Positions 26,306 through 34,484 of a stretch of DNA of 41,235 nucleotides are shown one piece after another. Numbering within the stretch: the first letter of the stretch is position 1; the number at the start of each line of letters is the position of its first letter. The notes under the pieces are model-generated. The model saw nothing but the letters and a program-made list of their open reading frames with translations, made no database searches and was not told where the DNA came from. A program made the translations under genes and the position numbers. The stretch comes from Eubacterium sp. (GTDB taxonomy: Bacteria > Bacillota > Clostridia > Lachnospirales > Lachnospiraceae): positions 1 to 41,235 of the forward strand of contig JAAWJJ010000028.1 of the NCBI GenBank assembly GCA_022796875.1. Direction: 5' to 3'.

Positions 26306-29300
26306 CTACTTCTTTGCTTTCACCGTATAATAACTGCTCCATGCGCCGTACAGCGGCGTAGTTTTTTTATTTATTTTAACATTTTTGTAAGCGCGCACTC
26401 TGACATGATATTTCTTTCCAGCCTGCAGTTTCTTTATCGTCAACGATATCGTTTTGTTTTTTGTGACCTTTTTTGTCACAGTCGTCTTTTTGCCTTTAAA
26501 ATTCCTGTTCGTGCTGTATTGAATCTGGTAACCGGAAGCCCGTTTATCTTTCTTCCAGCTAACTCTGATCTTCTTGCCTTTCTGCGCTTTTACGACCGGC
26601 GTTTTCTGTTTTGCAGGAGATACTTTCACGGTAAATTTCACGGTGGCTGCTTTATATTTTGCCGTTTTCTTTGCCGTAGCCGTAATTACAGCAACTCCGG
26701 TACCTTTAATCGTCACCTTCCCCTTACTGTTTACCGTCGCCACTTTTGTATCCGAACTCTTGTAAGTGATCTTTCCGTAGCCTTTTTTCTTATTGATACT
26801 CAGATTAAACGCTTTGGCTCCGTATGCTTTTTCATATGTCTTGACTTTAGAACTGATCTGAGCGTTATTTTTCGTCGTCTGGTTGTCTTTTCCTGAGGTC
26901 TGATTATCTTTTCCCGGCGTCTGATTTCCAGGCGTCTGGCTGCTCCCCGATGCTTTCTTAATCGTAAAGTACTGCGTTACCGTATCGGTATAAAGCCCTT
27001 TCCCGGTAATGATCGCTTTCGCTTTTGTACCTACGTTGGTATTATCTTTGTAGGCAACGGTGTAATCCGTTCCCTCTTTCAGCGCTTTGCCGGTGCTTAT
27101 GCATACCACTGTGACTTTTGGCTGCTGCGCTTTTCCGTTATAAACGGCGGAATCAACCGTAATATTGTAATAAGAACTGTTTTTTAACGACTGATCACAG
27201 AACCGCGGCCCGTAACGCCTTACATAAGTTTCTGCCGCCGATCCGCCTTTGCCATAAACAATCAGATCATGGTTGTCAAAAGAAGAATCAAAAACTTTAT
27301 TGCCAAACGTAACCACGCTTTCCGGAAGTACGACCGCTGTTAAGCCGAGGCAATTATAAAAGGCCTGGTTTCCGATACTCTTCACACCGGACGGAACCGT
27401 CACTGTCTTCAAAGCGCTGCAGCCATAAAATGCCTGTTCCCCGATTTCCGCCACACTGGACGGAATCGTCACTGCTGTGATACCGGTAGTTGTATCATAT
27501 GATCCGGTCCCGCTGTCATAGACATAGCCGCATCCATAAGCCGCTTTGGCTCCGATGCGTTTCACCCCGTTCGGGATCGTCACCGTTCCCGACCTTTTGC
27601 AGCGGATTAACTCCGTTTGTTCGTCATTATACAAACAGCCGTCTACAGAACTGTAATGCTGCTCGCCTGCAAAATAACTAACCGTAAATTCCGCCTGCGT
27701 TTCCGCAAAAGCGTCTGTCCCAATACTTACTAACGTGCTTGGAAGCGTTACGCTCTTCAAACTCTGGCAGTCCCAAAAAGCATAATTCCCGATACTCGCC
27801 ACGCCTTTTGGAATGTTTATGCCGGTCAGGTTATTGCATGCCCGGAACGCTTCATTGCCAATACTGGTCACACTTTCCGGAATCGTCACACCCATTAAGC
27901 CAAAGTTGCCATAAAACGCATTATCCTGGATTGTCTGTACTCCATTCGGAACCGTAACACGGCCGATTTGCCCGCAAAAAATCAGTTCTGTCTTCTCTTT
28001 GTTATAGAATATGCCGTCCTGCGAACTATAGTTTTGATTTCCCGAGTTAACGCTGATAAACGCTAAACTGTTTCCAAATGCTTTGTCCCCGATACTTGTC
28101 ACGCTTGACGGAATACTCAGCCTCGACAGGCTTTTGCATCCATAAAATGCCTGATTCCCAATACTTGTCACACCGGACGGGATATTCGCGCTTGCCAAAT
28201 TCTCACAAAGAAAAAACGCATAATTCCCGATACTGGTGACACTGCCTGGAATCACGACCCCTGACAGTTTCTCACAGCTTGAAAAAGCGCTTGAACCGAT
28301 ACTCGTCGGGCCGTTTGCTATCGTTACGCTTTCTAAACTGTCGCAGTTATTAAACATCCCCTCCGGAATAGCCGTCAGGCTGGACGGAAGACTGACGCTG
28401 GTTAACAGCTTACAGCCGGAAAACGCATTTCTGCCGATAGTTTTGACACCCTCCGCAATCGTCAGGCTGCCTGCCATATCGCTGCAGCCATAAAACGCAG
28501 AATACCCAATCTTCGTTACGCTTCCCGGAATACTGATACCGGTAATGTTTTCGCATCCGCTGAATGCAGAATTTCCGATACTGGTAACTCCCTGCGGAAT
28601 ATTCACAGTTTCCAGATTATGGCAATCAAGAAACGCCTCGTTTCCGATATCCGTCAAGCCGACTGAAAGCCTGGCCGTTGTCAGGCTGCTGCATTTTTGA
28701 AATGCGTTATTGTAAATACTTTTCACACTTCCCGGAATACTGATCTCTGTCAGGCTGCTGCAGTTATAAAACGCTCTCACCTGAATAATCGTTACTCCAT
28801 CCGGGATATTGATACTCTCCAGATCTTCACAGTTATAAAACGAACTGTTACCAATATAGGTCACTGTGGACGGAAGTTTTACCGATTTCAGGCTTTGGCA
28901 GTTATAAAACACACAATCTTCGATACGCGCCACTCCTTCCGGAATCGTCACGCTTTCCAAATTGGTACATCCCTTAAACGCTCCGTTTCCGCTGACTCCT
29001 CCTCCAATGCTTGTGACACCGGATGGAATCGTCACACTCGTGATCGTTGTATTGTCTTTGAATGCCGTATTTCCGATACTGGTAACGCCGGATGGGATCG
29101 TCACCACTGCGGCCGTTCCGGAATACTTCGTCAGCACTCCGTTCTCAATCGTAAAACCATTCGCGTCAGTCGCTCCGACCGCGTCCAATTCTTCGGTCTT
29201 CCCGGTTTCATCCGATTCTTCCGTCAAAATAGCGGTTTCTTCTGTTTGCGGTTTTACCCTCCCCCACTCTGACGGAGCGATCTCCGCAGCCGGTACCGTC

Positions 29301-29371
29301 AATGCAGGAATTGTCATTGCTGCACTGATTGCCAGCGCCGTCAAACGCTTCCAATGTTTCCTGTTTTTCAC
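26306..29371 (-). CDS. BspA-like leucine-rich-repeat surface protein with Ig-like and fibronectin-like C-terminal domains
   Basis: This 1021-residue secreted protein starts with GTG at 29371 behind GGGGGAG. A signal peptide spans about residues 1-29 (KKxR start, AISAAMTIPALTVPA, cut near VPA-AE). From about 70 to 720 there are some twenty BspA/LRR_5 repeats of about 23 residues, of the form 'G.TSIGN.AF.GC..L..V.IP', interrupted twice by YFAGEQHYSSVDG- or YSSQDGIFYN-like inserts. A T/Q/N/K-rich linker follows (about 805-835). Then comes a bacterial Ig-like domain (KITYKSSDTKVATVNSKGKVTI) and a basic fibronectin type III-like domain (VRVSW-like IRVSWKKDKRASGYQIQYS) that ends the protein. No LPxTG motif is present. 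The role is probably adhesion or matrix binding. Its promoter start-site sequence matches that of the transglutaminase-like gene. Confidence 0.9.
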   Translation of the reverse strand: MKNRKHWKRLTALAISAAMTIPALTVPAAEIAPSEWGRVKPQTEETAILTEESDETGKTEELDAVGATDANGFTIENGVLTKYSGTAAVVTIPSGVTSIGNTAFKDNTTITSVTIPSGVTSIGGGVSGNGAFKGCTNLESVTIPEGVARIEDCVFYNCQSLKSVKLPSTVTYIGNSSFYNCEDLESINIPDGVTIIQVRAFYNCSSLTEISIPGSVKSIYNNAFQKCSSLTTARLSVGLTDIGNEAFLDCHNLETVNIPQGVTSIGNSAFSGCENITGISIPGSVTKIGYSAFYGCSDMAGSLTIAEGVKTIGRNAFSGCKLLTSVSLPSSLTAIPEGMFNNCDSLESVTIANGPTSIGSSAFSSCEKLSGVVIPGSVTSIGNYAFFLCENLASANIPSGVTSIGNQAFYGCKSLSRLSIPSSVTSIGDKAFGNSLAFISVNSGNQNYSSQDGIFYNKEKTELIFCGQIGRVTVPNGVQTIQDNAFYGNFGLMGVTIPESVTSIGNEAFRACNNLTGINIPKGVASIGNYAFWDCQSLKSVTLPSTLVSIGTDAFAETQAEFTVSYFAGEQHYSSVDGCLYNDEQTELIRCKRSGTVTIPNGVKRIGAKAAYGCGYVYDSGTGSYDTTTGITAVTIPSSVAEIGEQAFYGCSALKTVTVPSGVKSIGNQAFYNCLGLTAVVLPESVVTFGNKVFDSSFDNHDLIVYGKGGSAAETYVRRYGPRFCDQSLKNSSYYNITVDSAVYNGKAQQPKVTVVCISTGKALKEGTDYTVAYKDNTNVGTKAKAIITGKGLYTDTVTQYFTIKKASGSSQTPGNQTPGKDNQTSGKDNQTTKNNAQISSKVKTYEKAYGAKAFNLSINKKKGYGKITYKSSDTKVATVNSKGKVTIKGTGVAVITATAKKTAKYKAATVKFTVKVSPAKQKTPVVKAQKGKKIRVSWKKDKRASGYQIQYSTNRNFKGKKTTVTKKVTKNKTISLTIKKLQAGKKYHVRVRAYKNVKINKKTTPLYGAWSSYYTVKAKK

Positions 29372-29435
29372 TCTGTTCTCCCCCTTTTTTTGTTTTTATC
29401 TGCTAATCTGATCTAATATTGTCTGACAAACAGAA

Positions 29436-29490
29436 AGCTTCAGAAAATAGCCATTTTACCCTGATAGATAAATGGTTATTATCTGAAGCT
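29436..29490. promoter_or_regulatory. Long hairpin in the 5' leader of the BspA-like gene
   Basis: Bases 29436-29456 pair with 29470-29490 at 19 of 21 positions, around a 13-base loop. It lies between the predicted transcription start (about 29514) and the GTG start, so it would be part of the mRNA leader. No strong T-run follows on the minus strand, which argues against a simple terminator for the upstream HAD gene. Confidence 0.7.
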
Positions 29491-29520
29491 TTTCCTATCC
29501 TGTCATGGCTTGTTATGCCT

Positions 29521-29549
29521 ATTTTACCATAACGCCGTTTTTCTGTAAA
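29521..29549 (-). promoter_or_regulatory. Promoter of the BspA-like gene
   Basis: On the minus strand TTTACA (29544-29549) and TAAAAT (29521-29526) are spaced 17 bases. The eleven bases AATAGGCATAA at the -10/start region (29513-29523) recur at the promoter of the transglutaminase-like gene. Confidence 0.7.
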
Positions 29550-29628
29550 TCATTTTACGATGATAGTATAAATATTATTTTGCAGAAAAATATTGGAATA
29601 TCCCATGATTATAATAAAGGTAAACTTT

Positions 29629-30273
29629 CTATCCGCGAAGCAAATACCGCTCCACTTCTTCCAGCGTATCAAATACCGCAGTACAGCCGTTTTCTATAAG
29701 TTCCTCCGCCGTGCCAAATCCGTAACTCACACCGATACACGGCATATGGATCATTGCCGCGCCGGCAGCATCAAAACGTGTATCCCCAATCAACACCGCA
29801 TCTTCCGGCTGTATAGAAAAACGTTTCAATGCTTCATTCAATACCTGCACTTTTTCTCCGATTTTTCCATCCATGCTCGCGCCGGCAACAACGTCAAAAT
29901 AATCCGAAATTTCCAGCATTTCCAATATGCTGACGCAAAACTCTTCCGGTTTGGATGAGGCCAGCCCGATTCTGTATCCATGCTCCTTTAAATGCATCAG
30001 AATTTCTTTTACATACGGATAAGCCAGACATTCCTGATACCCGGTTTCCTCAAACCGCTCCCGATAAAAACGGATGCCGTCTTTTGCCTGTTCCTCGCTC
30101 ATGCCGTAATAACGCATGTAAGAATCCAACAAAGGCGGGCCGATAAATACCCGCAGCTTTTCCAGGTCGTTTTCTTCAATCCCCATTTTCCGCAGGGAAT
30201 ATTGCACCGATTTTGTTACCCCTTCTTCCGAATCGATAAGCGTACCGTCCAGATCAAATAAAATTGTTTTCAT
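29629..30273 (-). CDS. HAD-superfamily phosphatase (phosphoglycolate phosphatase/PpaX-like)
   Basis: This 214-residue protein has motif I DLDGTL with nucleophile D7 and acid D9, motif II around LASSKPEEF, a conserved Lys in DGKIGEK, and motif IV IGDTRFDAAGA. A four-helix cap (about 15-80) follows motif I, as in subfamily I phosphatases such as Gph and PpaX. GVSYGFGTAEELIENG is the usual C-terminal stretch. The substrate cannot be told; phosphoglycolate, pyrophosphate or nucleotides are options. GTGAGG precedes the start. It is followed by the separately promoted BspA-like gene. Confidence 0.88.
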   Translation of the reverse strand: MKTILFDLDGTLIDSEEGVTKSVQYSLRKMGIEENDLEKLRVFIGPPLLDSYMRYYGMSEEQAKDGIRFYRERFEETGYQECLAYPYVKEILMHLKEHGYRIGLASSKPEEFCVSILEMLEISDYFDVVAGASMDGKIGEKVQVLNEALKRFSIQPEDAVLIGDTRFDAAGAAMIHMPCIGVSYGFGTAEELIENGCTAVFDTLEEVERYLLRG

Positions 30274-30390
30274 ATTTTCCTCACTTTTCTTTACGAATAT
30301 CGTATGAAATGATTATCGAAAATACATTACCAGTAGAAATTATAAACCTGCCGACGGCCTCAGTCAACTGCGCGTTTTAATTAAATAATT

Positions 30391-31146
30391 TCAAATCTTT
30401 TTCAACAGTTTCAAAATATACCGTTTTAACTCGATAAACTCAGAAGAAAGCATAAATTCCTGCCCCCGTGGTTTTCTGCTTTTTACCGGAATTTCTGCTG
30501 TCAAACGTCCCGGTCTTCCCGCCAGTATGAGAATTCTGTCGGAAAGCAGGATCGCCTCGTCAATATCATGGGTGATAAAGATTGTCGATAAACGGATCTT
30601 CTCCATCACATTCAGATACCACTGGTACATTTCATTTTTTGTAATCGCATCCAAAGCGGAAAACGGCTCGTCTAACAGCGCCACTTCGTTCGCAAACATA
30701 TAAGTACGGAGCAGGGCCGCTCGCTGCCGCATCCCGCCGGATAATTGCGCCGGGTATTTTTTCTGCATCCCCTCAAGTCCGAACGCTTCAAACTCCGGAC
30801 CGACTTTTTCCCGGGCATCCTTTTTCTTCGTTCTGCGGATGATAAGCGGCAGGGCGACATTATCCTCAATCGTCCGGTAAGGCAGCAGCATATCTTTTTG
30901 CAGCATATAGCTGACATGCCCGGCTTTTCCGGTAATATCCTGCCCTTTTAAAAGAACCTGCCCGGAACCTGGTTTCAAAAGTCCGGACAGGATCTGGAAC
31001 AACGTCGTTTTCCCAACGCCGCTGACCCCCAGCAGCCCTATGATTTCTCCCTCCTGTAAAGACAGCGAAATATCTTCGATAATATTTTCCTGTTCATAAC
31101 GGTGGGTAATGTTTTTTGCTTCCAATATGGTCTGGCCCTGTTCCAA
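30391..31146 (-). CDS. thiZ: ABC transporter ATPase for thiamine precursor uptake (ThiZ-like)
   Basis: This 251-residue ATPase begins with TTG at 31146, with AAAGGA 9 bases upstream. Walker A is GVSGVGKTT (40-48), the signature LSGGMRQ (135-141), Walker B VALLDEP (155-161), and the switch histidine is in ITHDIDEA. It belongs to the nitrate/sulfonate/taurine/thiamine-precursor type. Its place in a TPP-riboswitch operon with a THI5-like binding protein points to hydroxymethylpyrimidine or formylaminopyrimidine import. A 48-base spacer with a hairpin separates it from thiY. Confidence 0.88.
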   Translation of the reverse strand: MEQGQTILEAKNITHRYEQENIIEDISLSLQEGEIIGLLGVSGVGKTTLFQILSGLLKPGSGQVLLKGQDITGKAGHVSYMLQKDMLLPYRTIEDNVALPLIIRRTKKKDAREKVGPEFEAFGLEGMQKKYPAQLSGGMRQRAALLRTYMFANEVALLDEPFSALDAITKNEMYQWYLNVMEKIRLSTIFITHDIDEAILLSDRILILAGRPGRLTAEIPVKSRKPRGQEFMLSSEFIELKRYILKLLKKI

Positions 31147-31164
31147 AATATAACATCCTTTCTT

Positions 31165-31213
31165 AGGAACTGTTAAAGAGTGCCATGTAAAAAGTTAATT
31201 TTTAGCAGTTCCT
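31165..31213. repeat. Intercistronic hairpin between thiY and thiZ
   Basis: AGGAACTG (31165-31172) pairs with CAGTTCCT (31206-31213); the match extends to about 12 of 13 bases (TTAAA against TTTAG). It overlaps the thiY stop codon and ends before the thiZ ribosome binding site. There is no T-run, so it is more likely an mRNA stability or processing element than a terminator. Confidence 0.65.
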
Positions 31214-32286
31214 TATTCGCTCAGATAATCGTTGCTGCATCCATAGCCTGACGGAATTTCTTTCGGAATCAGTTTCTGTTCATATAACCAGCGATAACAG
31301 GCATCCCAACGTTTTGCGTCGATGTATCCCCAATACGGCGCGTCCGCCTGATACTGGTCAGCCAGCCATTTCTGACTTTCCAATATCAGTTCTTTGTCCA
31401 GTTCCGGCACCTCTTCACAAAGAATTGCCGCCGCGTCTTCCGGGTTTTCCATGGCATATTCATAGCCTTTTTTTACCGCTCCCAGAAACGCTTTTGCCCG
31501 TTCCGGGTTCGCTTCCAGATAATCGTTGTTCGCAATCACGACCGGACTGTATTCGTCCATATCCTGGCAGTAATCTTTGAAGAAGAAGAAATTGGTGTCT
31601 GTATCGGACAGTTCCGCCCGGATGCCGTCCCATGCATAATAGATCCAGACCGCGTCTACATTTGACTGCAGTCCCGCCACCGCGTCGTCTACCGTAACCG
31701 GATCCAATATGACATTATCAAAATTGCCGCCGTCCGCTTCTACGACATACCGCATTAACGCCTGCTCCACGTCGCTTTCCCAAGTCGCATAATGAAATCC
31801 CTCCAGATCTTTCGGCGACTGAATATTATTTTCCGCCAACGTAATGATACCGCTCGTATTATGCTGGATAATCGCCGCTACAGCCGTAACCGGCACCGGA
31901 TTGTCAGAAGCAAACGTATTGGCCAGGGAATCCTGGAAGTCAACGCCAAACTCCGCCTGTCCTACGCCTACCAGTTCGGAACCGTTACCGCTGTTTGCCT
32001 GCACAAATTCCACATCGAATCCGGCTTCTTCAAAATACCCCTTATTTTCCGCTACGTATAATCCGGTATGATTGGTATTTGGCGCCCAGTCCAGCGCAAA
32101 CGTGATTTTTTCCAGTTCCCCGTTTGCCCCGGCCCTTTCCCCGTTCACTCCGGCCTCTTCTCCGCTTGCTTCGGCTTCTTTTCCATTCGCTCCGGTGTTT
32201 CCGCTTTCCTGGCCACCACCTGAACACGCTGCCAGCGAAACTGCCATTACACCGCACAACAGCACTGATATTAATTTCTTTTTCAT
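31213..32286 (-). CDS. thiY: ABC substrate-binding lipoprotein, THI5/NMT1-like (ThiY-like)
   Basis: From the ATG at 32286 the protein has 357 residues. The signal peptide ends in a lipobox (SLAAC, Cys21), and a Gly/Glu/Asn-rich linker of about 35 residues follows. The mature domain opens with ITFALDWAPNTNHTGLYVAENKGYF, the hallmark of ThiY/THI5 pyrimidine-precursor binding proteins, and continues with VGQAEFGVDFQDSL. It should capture a thiamine pyrimidine precursor at the cell surface and deliver it to the permease. The start overlaps the permease stop as ATGA. The upstream in-frame extension to 32373 is rejected because it lacks a signal sequence at its N-terminus. Confidence 0.92.
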   Translation of the reverse strand: MKKKLISVLLCGVMAVSLAACSGGGQESGNTGANGKEAEASGEEAGVNGERAGANGELEKITFALDWAPNTNHTGLYVAENKGYFEEAGFDVEFVQANSGNGSELVGVGQAEFGVDFQDSLANTFASDNPVPVTAVAAIIQHNTSGIITLAENNIQSPKDLEGFHYATWESDVEQALMRYVVEADGGNFDNVILDPVTVDDAVAGLQSNVDAVWIYYAWDGIRAELSDTDTNFFFFKDYCQDMDEYSPVVIANNDYLEANPERAKAFLGAVKKGYEYAMENPEDAAAILCEEVPELDKELILESQKWLADQYQADAPYWGYIDAKRWDACYRWLYEQKLIPKEIPSGYGCSNDYLSE

Positions 32287-33083
32287 ACTTTTCTCTCTTT
32301 CTCTGTTCCTTTCTCTTTTTCCTGATACTGCTCCCACGGCATAACCGCTTTTTGCAGTTTTCCCAGTCCCCACATTAACAACAGGCTGATGATGGAAATC
32401 AAAAATATAACCGCAAACATTTTATCATACGAAAATGATTTTTTGACGCGGACCATGTATACTCCCAATCCGCTATAACCGCCCAGCCACTCCGCAACTA
32501 CGGCCCCGATAATCGAATAAGCAGCGGAAATCCTTAAGCCGGAAAAAAAACGGTCCAGCGTCCCCGGAAGTTTCATATAGCGAAAGATCTGCGCGGGTGT
32601 TGCTCCCATGCACCGAAACAGGTTGACCGCGTCCTGGTCGACCGAACGGAACCCGTCCAACAGACCTACCGTGATCGGGAAAAACGACGTGATCACGACC
32701 AGAACGATTTTCGGCGCCATCGCGTATCCCAGCCACAAAATCAAAAGCGGCGCGATCGCTACAGTCGGAATCGTCTGCGTAATGACAACGATCGGATAAA
32801 ACGCCCGGTAAAACCCGTGGAAATGATTCATAAATACCGCCGCCGCAAAACCTAATCCCGTACCAATTGCCAGGCCGATCAGCGATTCGACCAGCGTTAC
32901 TTTTGCATGTCCCATCAACAAACCGAAATCTCCGACAAACGCCAGAATCACGTCGACCGGCGACGGCAGCATAAATTTCGGAATCCACCCCAACATGGAT
33001 ATCGCCTGCCAGATCGCCAGTATAGCCAGAATCGCGGAAACCGGTATCAGTTTATTGGTGATGCTTTGTAATTTTTTTCTCAA
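32283..33083 (-). CDS. thiX: ABC transporter permease for thiamine precursor (ThiX-like)
   Basis: This 266-residue membrane protein has about six hydrophobic segments, the first at residues 13-31 (LIPVSAILAILAIWQAISM). The inner-membrane binding-protein-dependent EAA loop is near GATPAQIFRYMKLPGTLDRFFSGLRIS (about 183-209). The start codon is TTG at 33083, with GAGGGGGAAG upstream; no later Met keeps the first helix. The gene overlaps the thiamine-binding protein by 32 bases, so the two are tightly coupled. The relatives are SsuC/TauC/ThiX permeases; the substrate is assigned from the riboswitch and ThiY. Confidence 0.88.
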   Translation of the reverse strand: MRKKLQSITNKLIPVSAILAILAIWQAISMLGWIPKFMLPSPVDVILAFVGDFGLLMGHAKVTLVESLIGLAIGTGLGFAAAVFMNHFHGFYRAFYPIVVITQTIPTVAIAPLLILWLGYAMAPKIVLVVITSFFPITVGLLDGFRSVDQDAVNLFRCMGATPAQIFRYMKLPGTLDRFFSGLRISAAYSIIGAVVAEWLGGYSGLGVYMVRVKKSFSYDKMFAVIFLISIISLLLMWGLGKLQKAVMPWEQYQEKEKGTEKERKV

Positions 33084-33348
33084 TGGTCAGCACTTCCCCC
33101 TCAGGCCGATATACGATCTTTACATAGGACGCTACATATGGCGCTCCCGCTTTTACCGCAATATGCTGGCACTTTTTTACGATATCCATCAGTTCATCAT
33201 AATCTCCTTCAATCGTCGTTTCAAATGGCCCGACAGAACAGTTCAGTCCTGTACTTTTGATGTAAGCGATGACCTCGTCTACAATGCGGATCAGTTCCTG
33301 CTCATTTGTTGTTTCAGGTAACACCTGAATTGCTACACTTGCGTTCAT
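33052..33348 (-). CDS. Thiamine-binding (YkoF/MTH1187, DUF77) family protein
   Basis: This 98-residue protein shows the ferredoxin-like ACT-type fold of the Thiamine_BP family: ASVAIQVLPETTNEQELIRIVDEVIAYI, then VGPFETTIEGDYDELMDIVKKCQ, and a final strand YVKIVY. Relatives such as YkoF bind thiamine or hydroxymethylpyrimidine in the cytoplasm and often accompany HMP transporters. It is the first gene after the TPP riboswitch, with AAAGGAG before its ATG, and overlaps the permease gene. Confidence 0.9.
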   Translation of the reverse strand: MNASVAIQVLPETTNEQELIRIVDEVIAYIKSTGLNCSVGPFETTIEGDYDELMDIVKKCQHIAVKAGAPYVASYVKIVYRPEGEVLTIEKKITKHHQ

Positions 33349-33448
33349 CTTGTTTTCTCCTTTCAGAATATTATTACAGATAACATCCCGCAGAACATAC
33401 TTTTGTGTTACAAAGGCACTGTTGCAAAATACCTTTTTTTAGTAACGC

Positions 33449-33477
33449 TAAAAGACGGCTTGCAGATACGCAAGCCG
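33449..33477 (-). terminator. Riboswitch-linked terminator before the thiamine operon
   Basis: On the minus strand CGGCTTGC and GCAAGCCG (33456-33463, 33470-33477) form a perfect 8-base stem with a 6-base loop, followed by TCTTTTAG. It lies about 50 bases after the TPP aptamer and 101 bases before the first start codon, consistent with ligand-induced termination. Confidence 0.85.
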
Positions 33478-33524
33478 CCCGATTATGTTTGATAGTAATT
33501 GTAATTCAACTTTTTATCACACAA

Positions 33525-33603
33525 TCTCCCTACGCCGGCATTATCCGTATCAGGTAATAAGGGACTAAACTCGAGGTTTTTCTCAGCCTTTCGGCGCCCC
33601 TGA
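33525..33603 (-). promoter_or_regulatory. TPP riboswitch (THI element)
   Basis: Read on the minus strand, the aptamer contains GGCTGAGA (pyrimidine-binding side), then ACCTGATACGGATAATGCC and GGCGTAGGGA, the conserved thi-box consensus. It sits 23 bases after a good promoter and is followed by a terminator hairpin, so thiamine pyrophosphate should switch off the transporter operon. Confidence 0.95.
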
Positions 33604-33611
33604 TCGTTATA

Positions 33612-33640
33612 ACCATATAACTAATTACGGTGTTTGTCAA
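33612..33640 (-). promoter_or_regulatory. Promoter of the thiamine transporter operon
   Basis: On the minus strand TTGACA (33635-33640) and TATGGT (33612-33617) are spaced 17 bases, directly between the folB-folK stop and the riboswitch. No separate terminator for the folate genes is visible in the 7 bases between. Confidence 0.8.
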
Positions 33641-33647
33641 GACTTTT

Positions 33648-34484
33648 TTACAACAGTTCCGCCATAGCGCGCTGCCCCAGTTCTTTATACAGGCACGCAA
33701 TCGTTTTGCCGCTTACCGGATGCCTGTAATACCGGTTTAATTCCATCAGCGGCCCAAGCACAAACCCGCGGTTTTCCAAATCCGGATGCGGAACGGTAAG
33801 TTCCTCTGACTCCATAACCAACTTATCATAAAAAATAATATCAATATCCAACGTCCGCGGTCCCCAGTGCACGACCCGTTCCCTGCCGTTTTTCTGTTCG
33901 ATTCTGTGAATCTCTTTTAACAGTTCTAACGGCTGCATCTGCGTCCGTATCGCTGCCGCCGTATTTAAAAAGGCATCCTGGTCCGTTTTTCCGTACGGCT
34001 CCGTTTCCAAAAACCGGGTCACCTGTAAGACCTTTGTTCCGCGAAGTTCTTTTAACGCTTCCAGGGCGTTATCCAAATATTTTTCCCGGTCGCCGATATT
34101 GGAACCCAGCGATAAATACGCCGTGTGCCAGCCGCGCGCTATTTTTACAGAAACGGATTCCAACGGCAGCCCGATCGGCGCCCACGGTTTTTTTATCTCA
34201 AGTTCGACCTTTTCCAACCGTTCAAAATGATCCAGCAGTTTTTCTGCCAGTCGTTCCGCTGCGGATTCAATCAGTTTATATGTCTGGTCACGCATAAAAC
34301 CGGTAATATAATGGCATACTTCTCCATAATCAACCGATTTTTGCAGGTCATCCTCCAATCCCGCCTCATGCAGATTTACAAAAAGCACGGCGTTTACCAG
34401 AAATTTCTGCCCCAGTTTATTTTCTTCCGGAAATACTCCATGATGTCCAAATACTTCCAGATTCCTGATCTGTATCTTATCCAT
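33648..34484 (-). CDS. folBK: Dihydroneopterin aldolase / HPPK fusion protein
   Basis: This 278-residue bifunctional enzyme makes the pterin half of folate. Residues 1-118 are FolB: FGHHGVFPEEN (12-22) and EIKKPWAPIG (97-105) with the catalytic-site lysine. Residues 120-278 are FolK: YLSLGSNIGDREKYL, FLNTAAAIRTQ, and VHWGPRTLDIDIIFYD with the magnesium-binding D213 and D215. FolB-FolK fusions occur in several clostridia and other lineages. The ATG overlaps the folP stop by 8 bases. Confidence 0.95.
   Translation of the reverse strand: MDKIQIRNLEVFGHHGVFPEENKLGQKFLVNAVLFVNLHEAGLEDDLQKSVDYGEVCHYITGFMRDQTYKLIESAAERLAEKLLDHFERLEKVELEIKKPWAPIGLPLESVSVKIARGWHTAYLSLGSNIGDREKYLDNALEALKELRGTKVLQVTRFLETEPYGKTDQDAFLNTAAAIRTQMQPLELLKEIHRIEQKNGRERVVHWGPRTLDIDIIFYDKLVMESEELTVPHPDLENRGFVLGPLMELNRYYRHPVSGKTIACLYKELGQRAMAELL

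Noticed and set aside
27300-29100. Periodic repeats that might look like a tandem-repeat or CRISPR array
   Set aside because: The period is about 69 bases and in frame with the leucine-rich repeats of the BspA-like protein; there are no constant repeat units with unique spacers.
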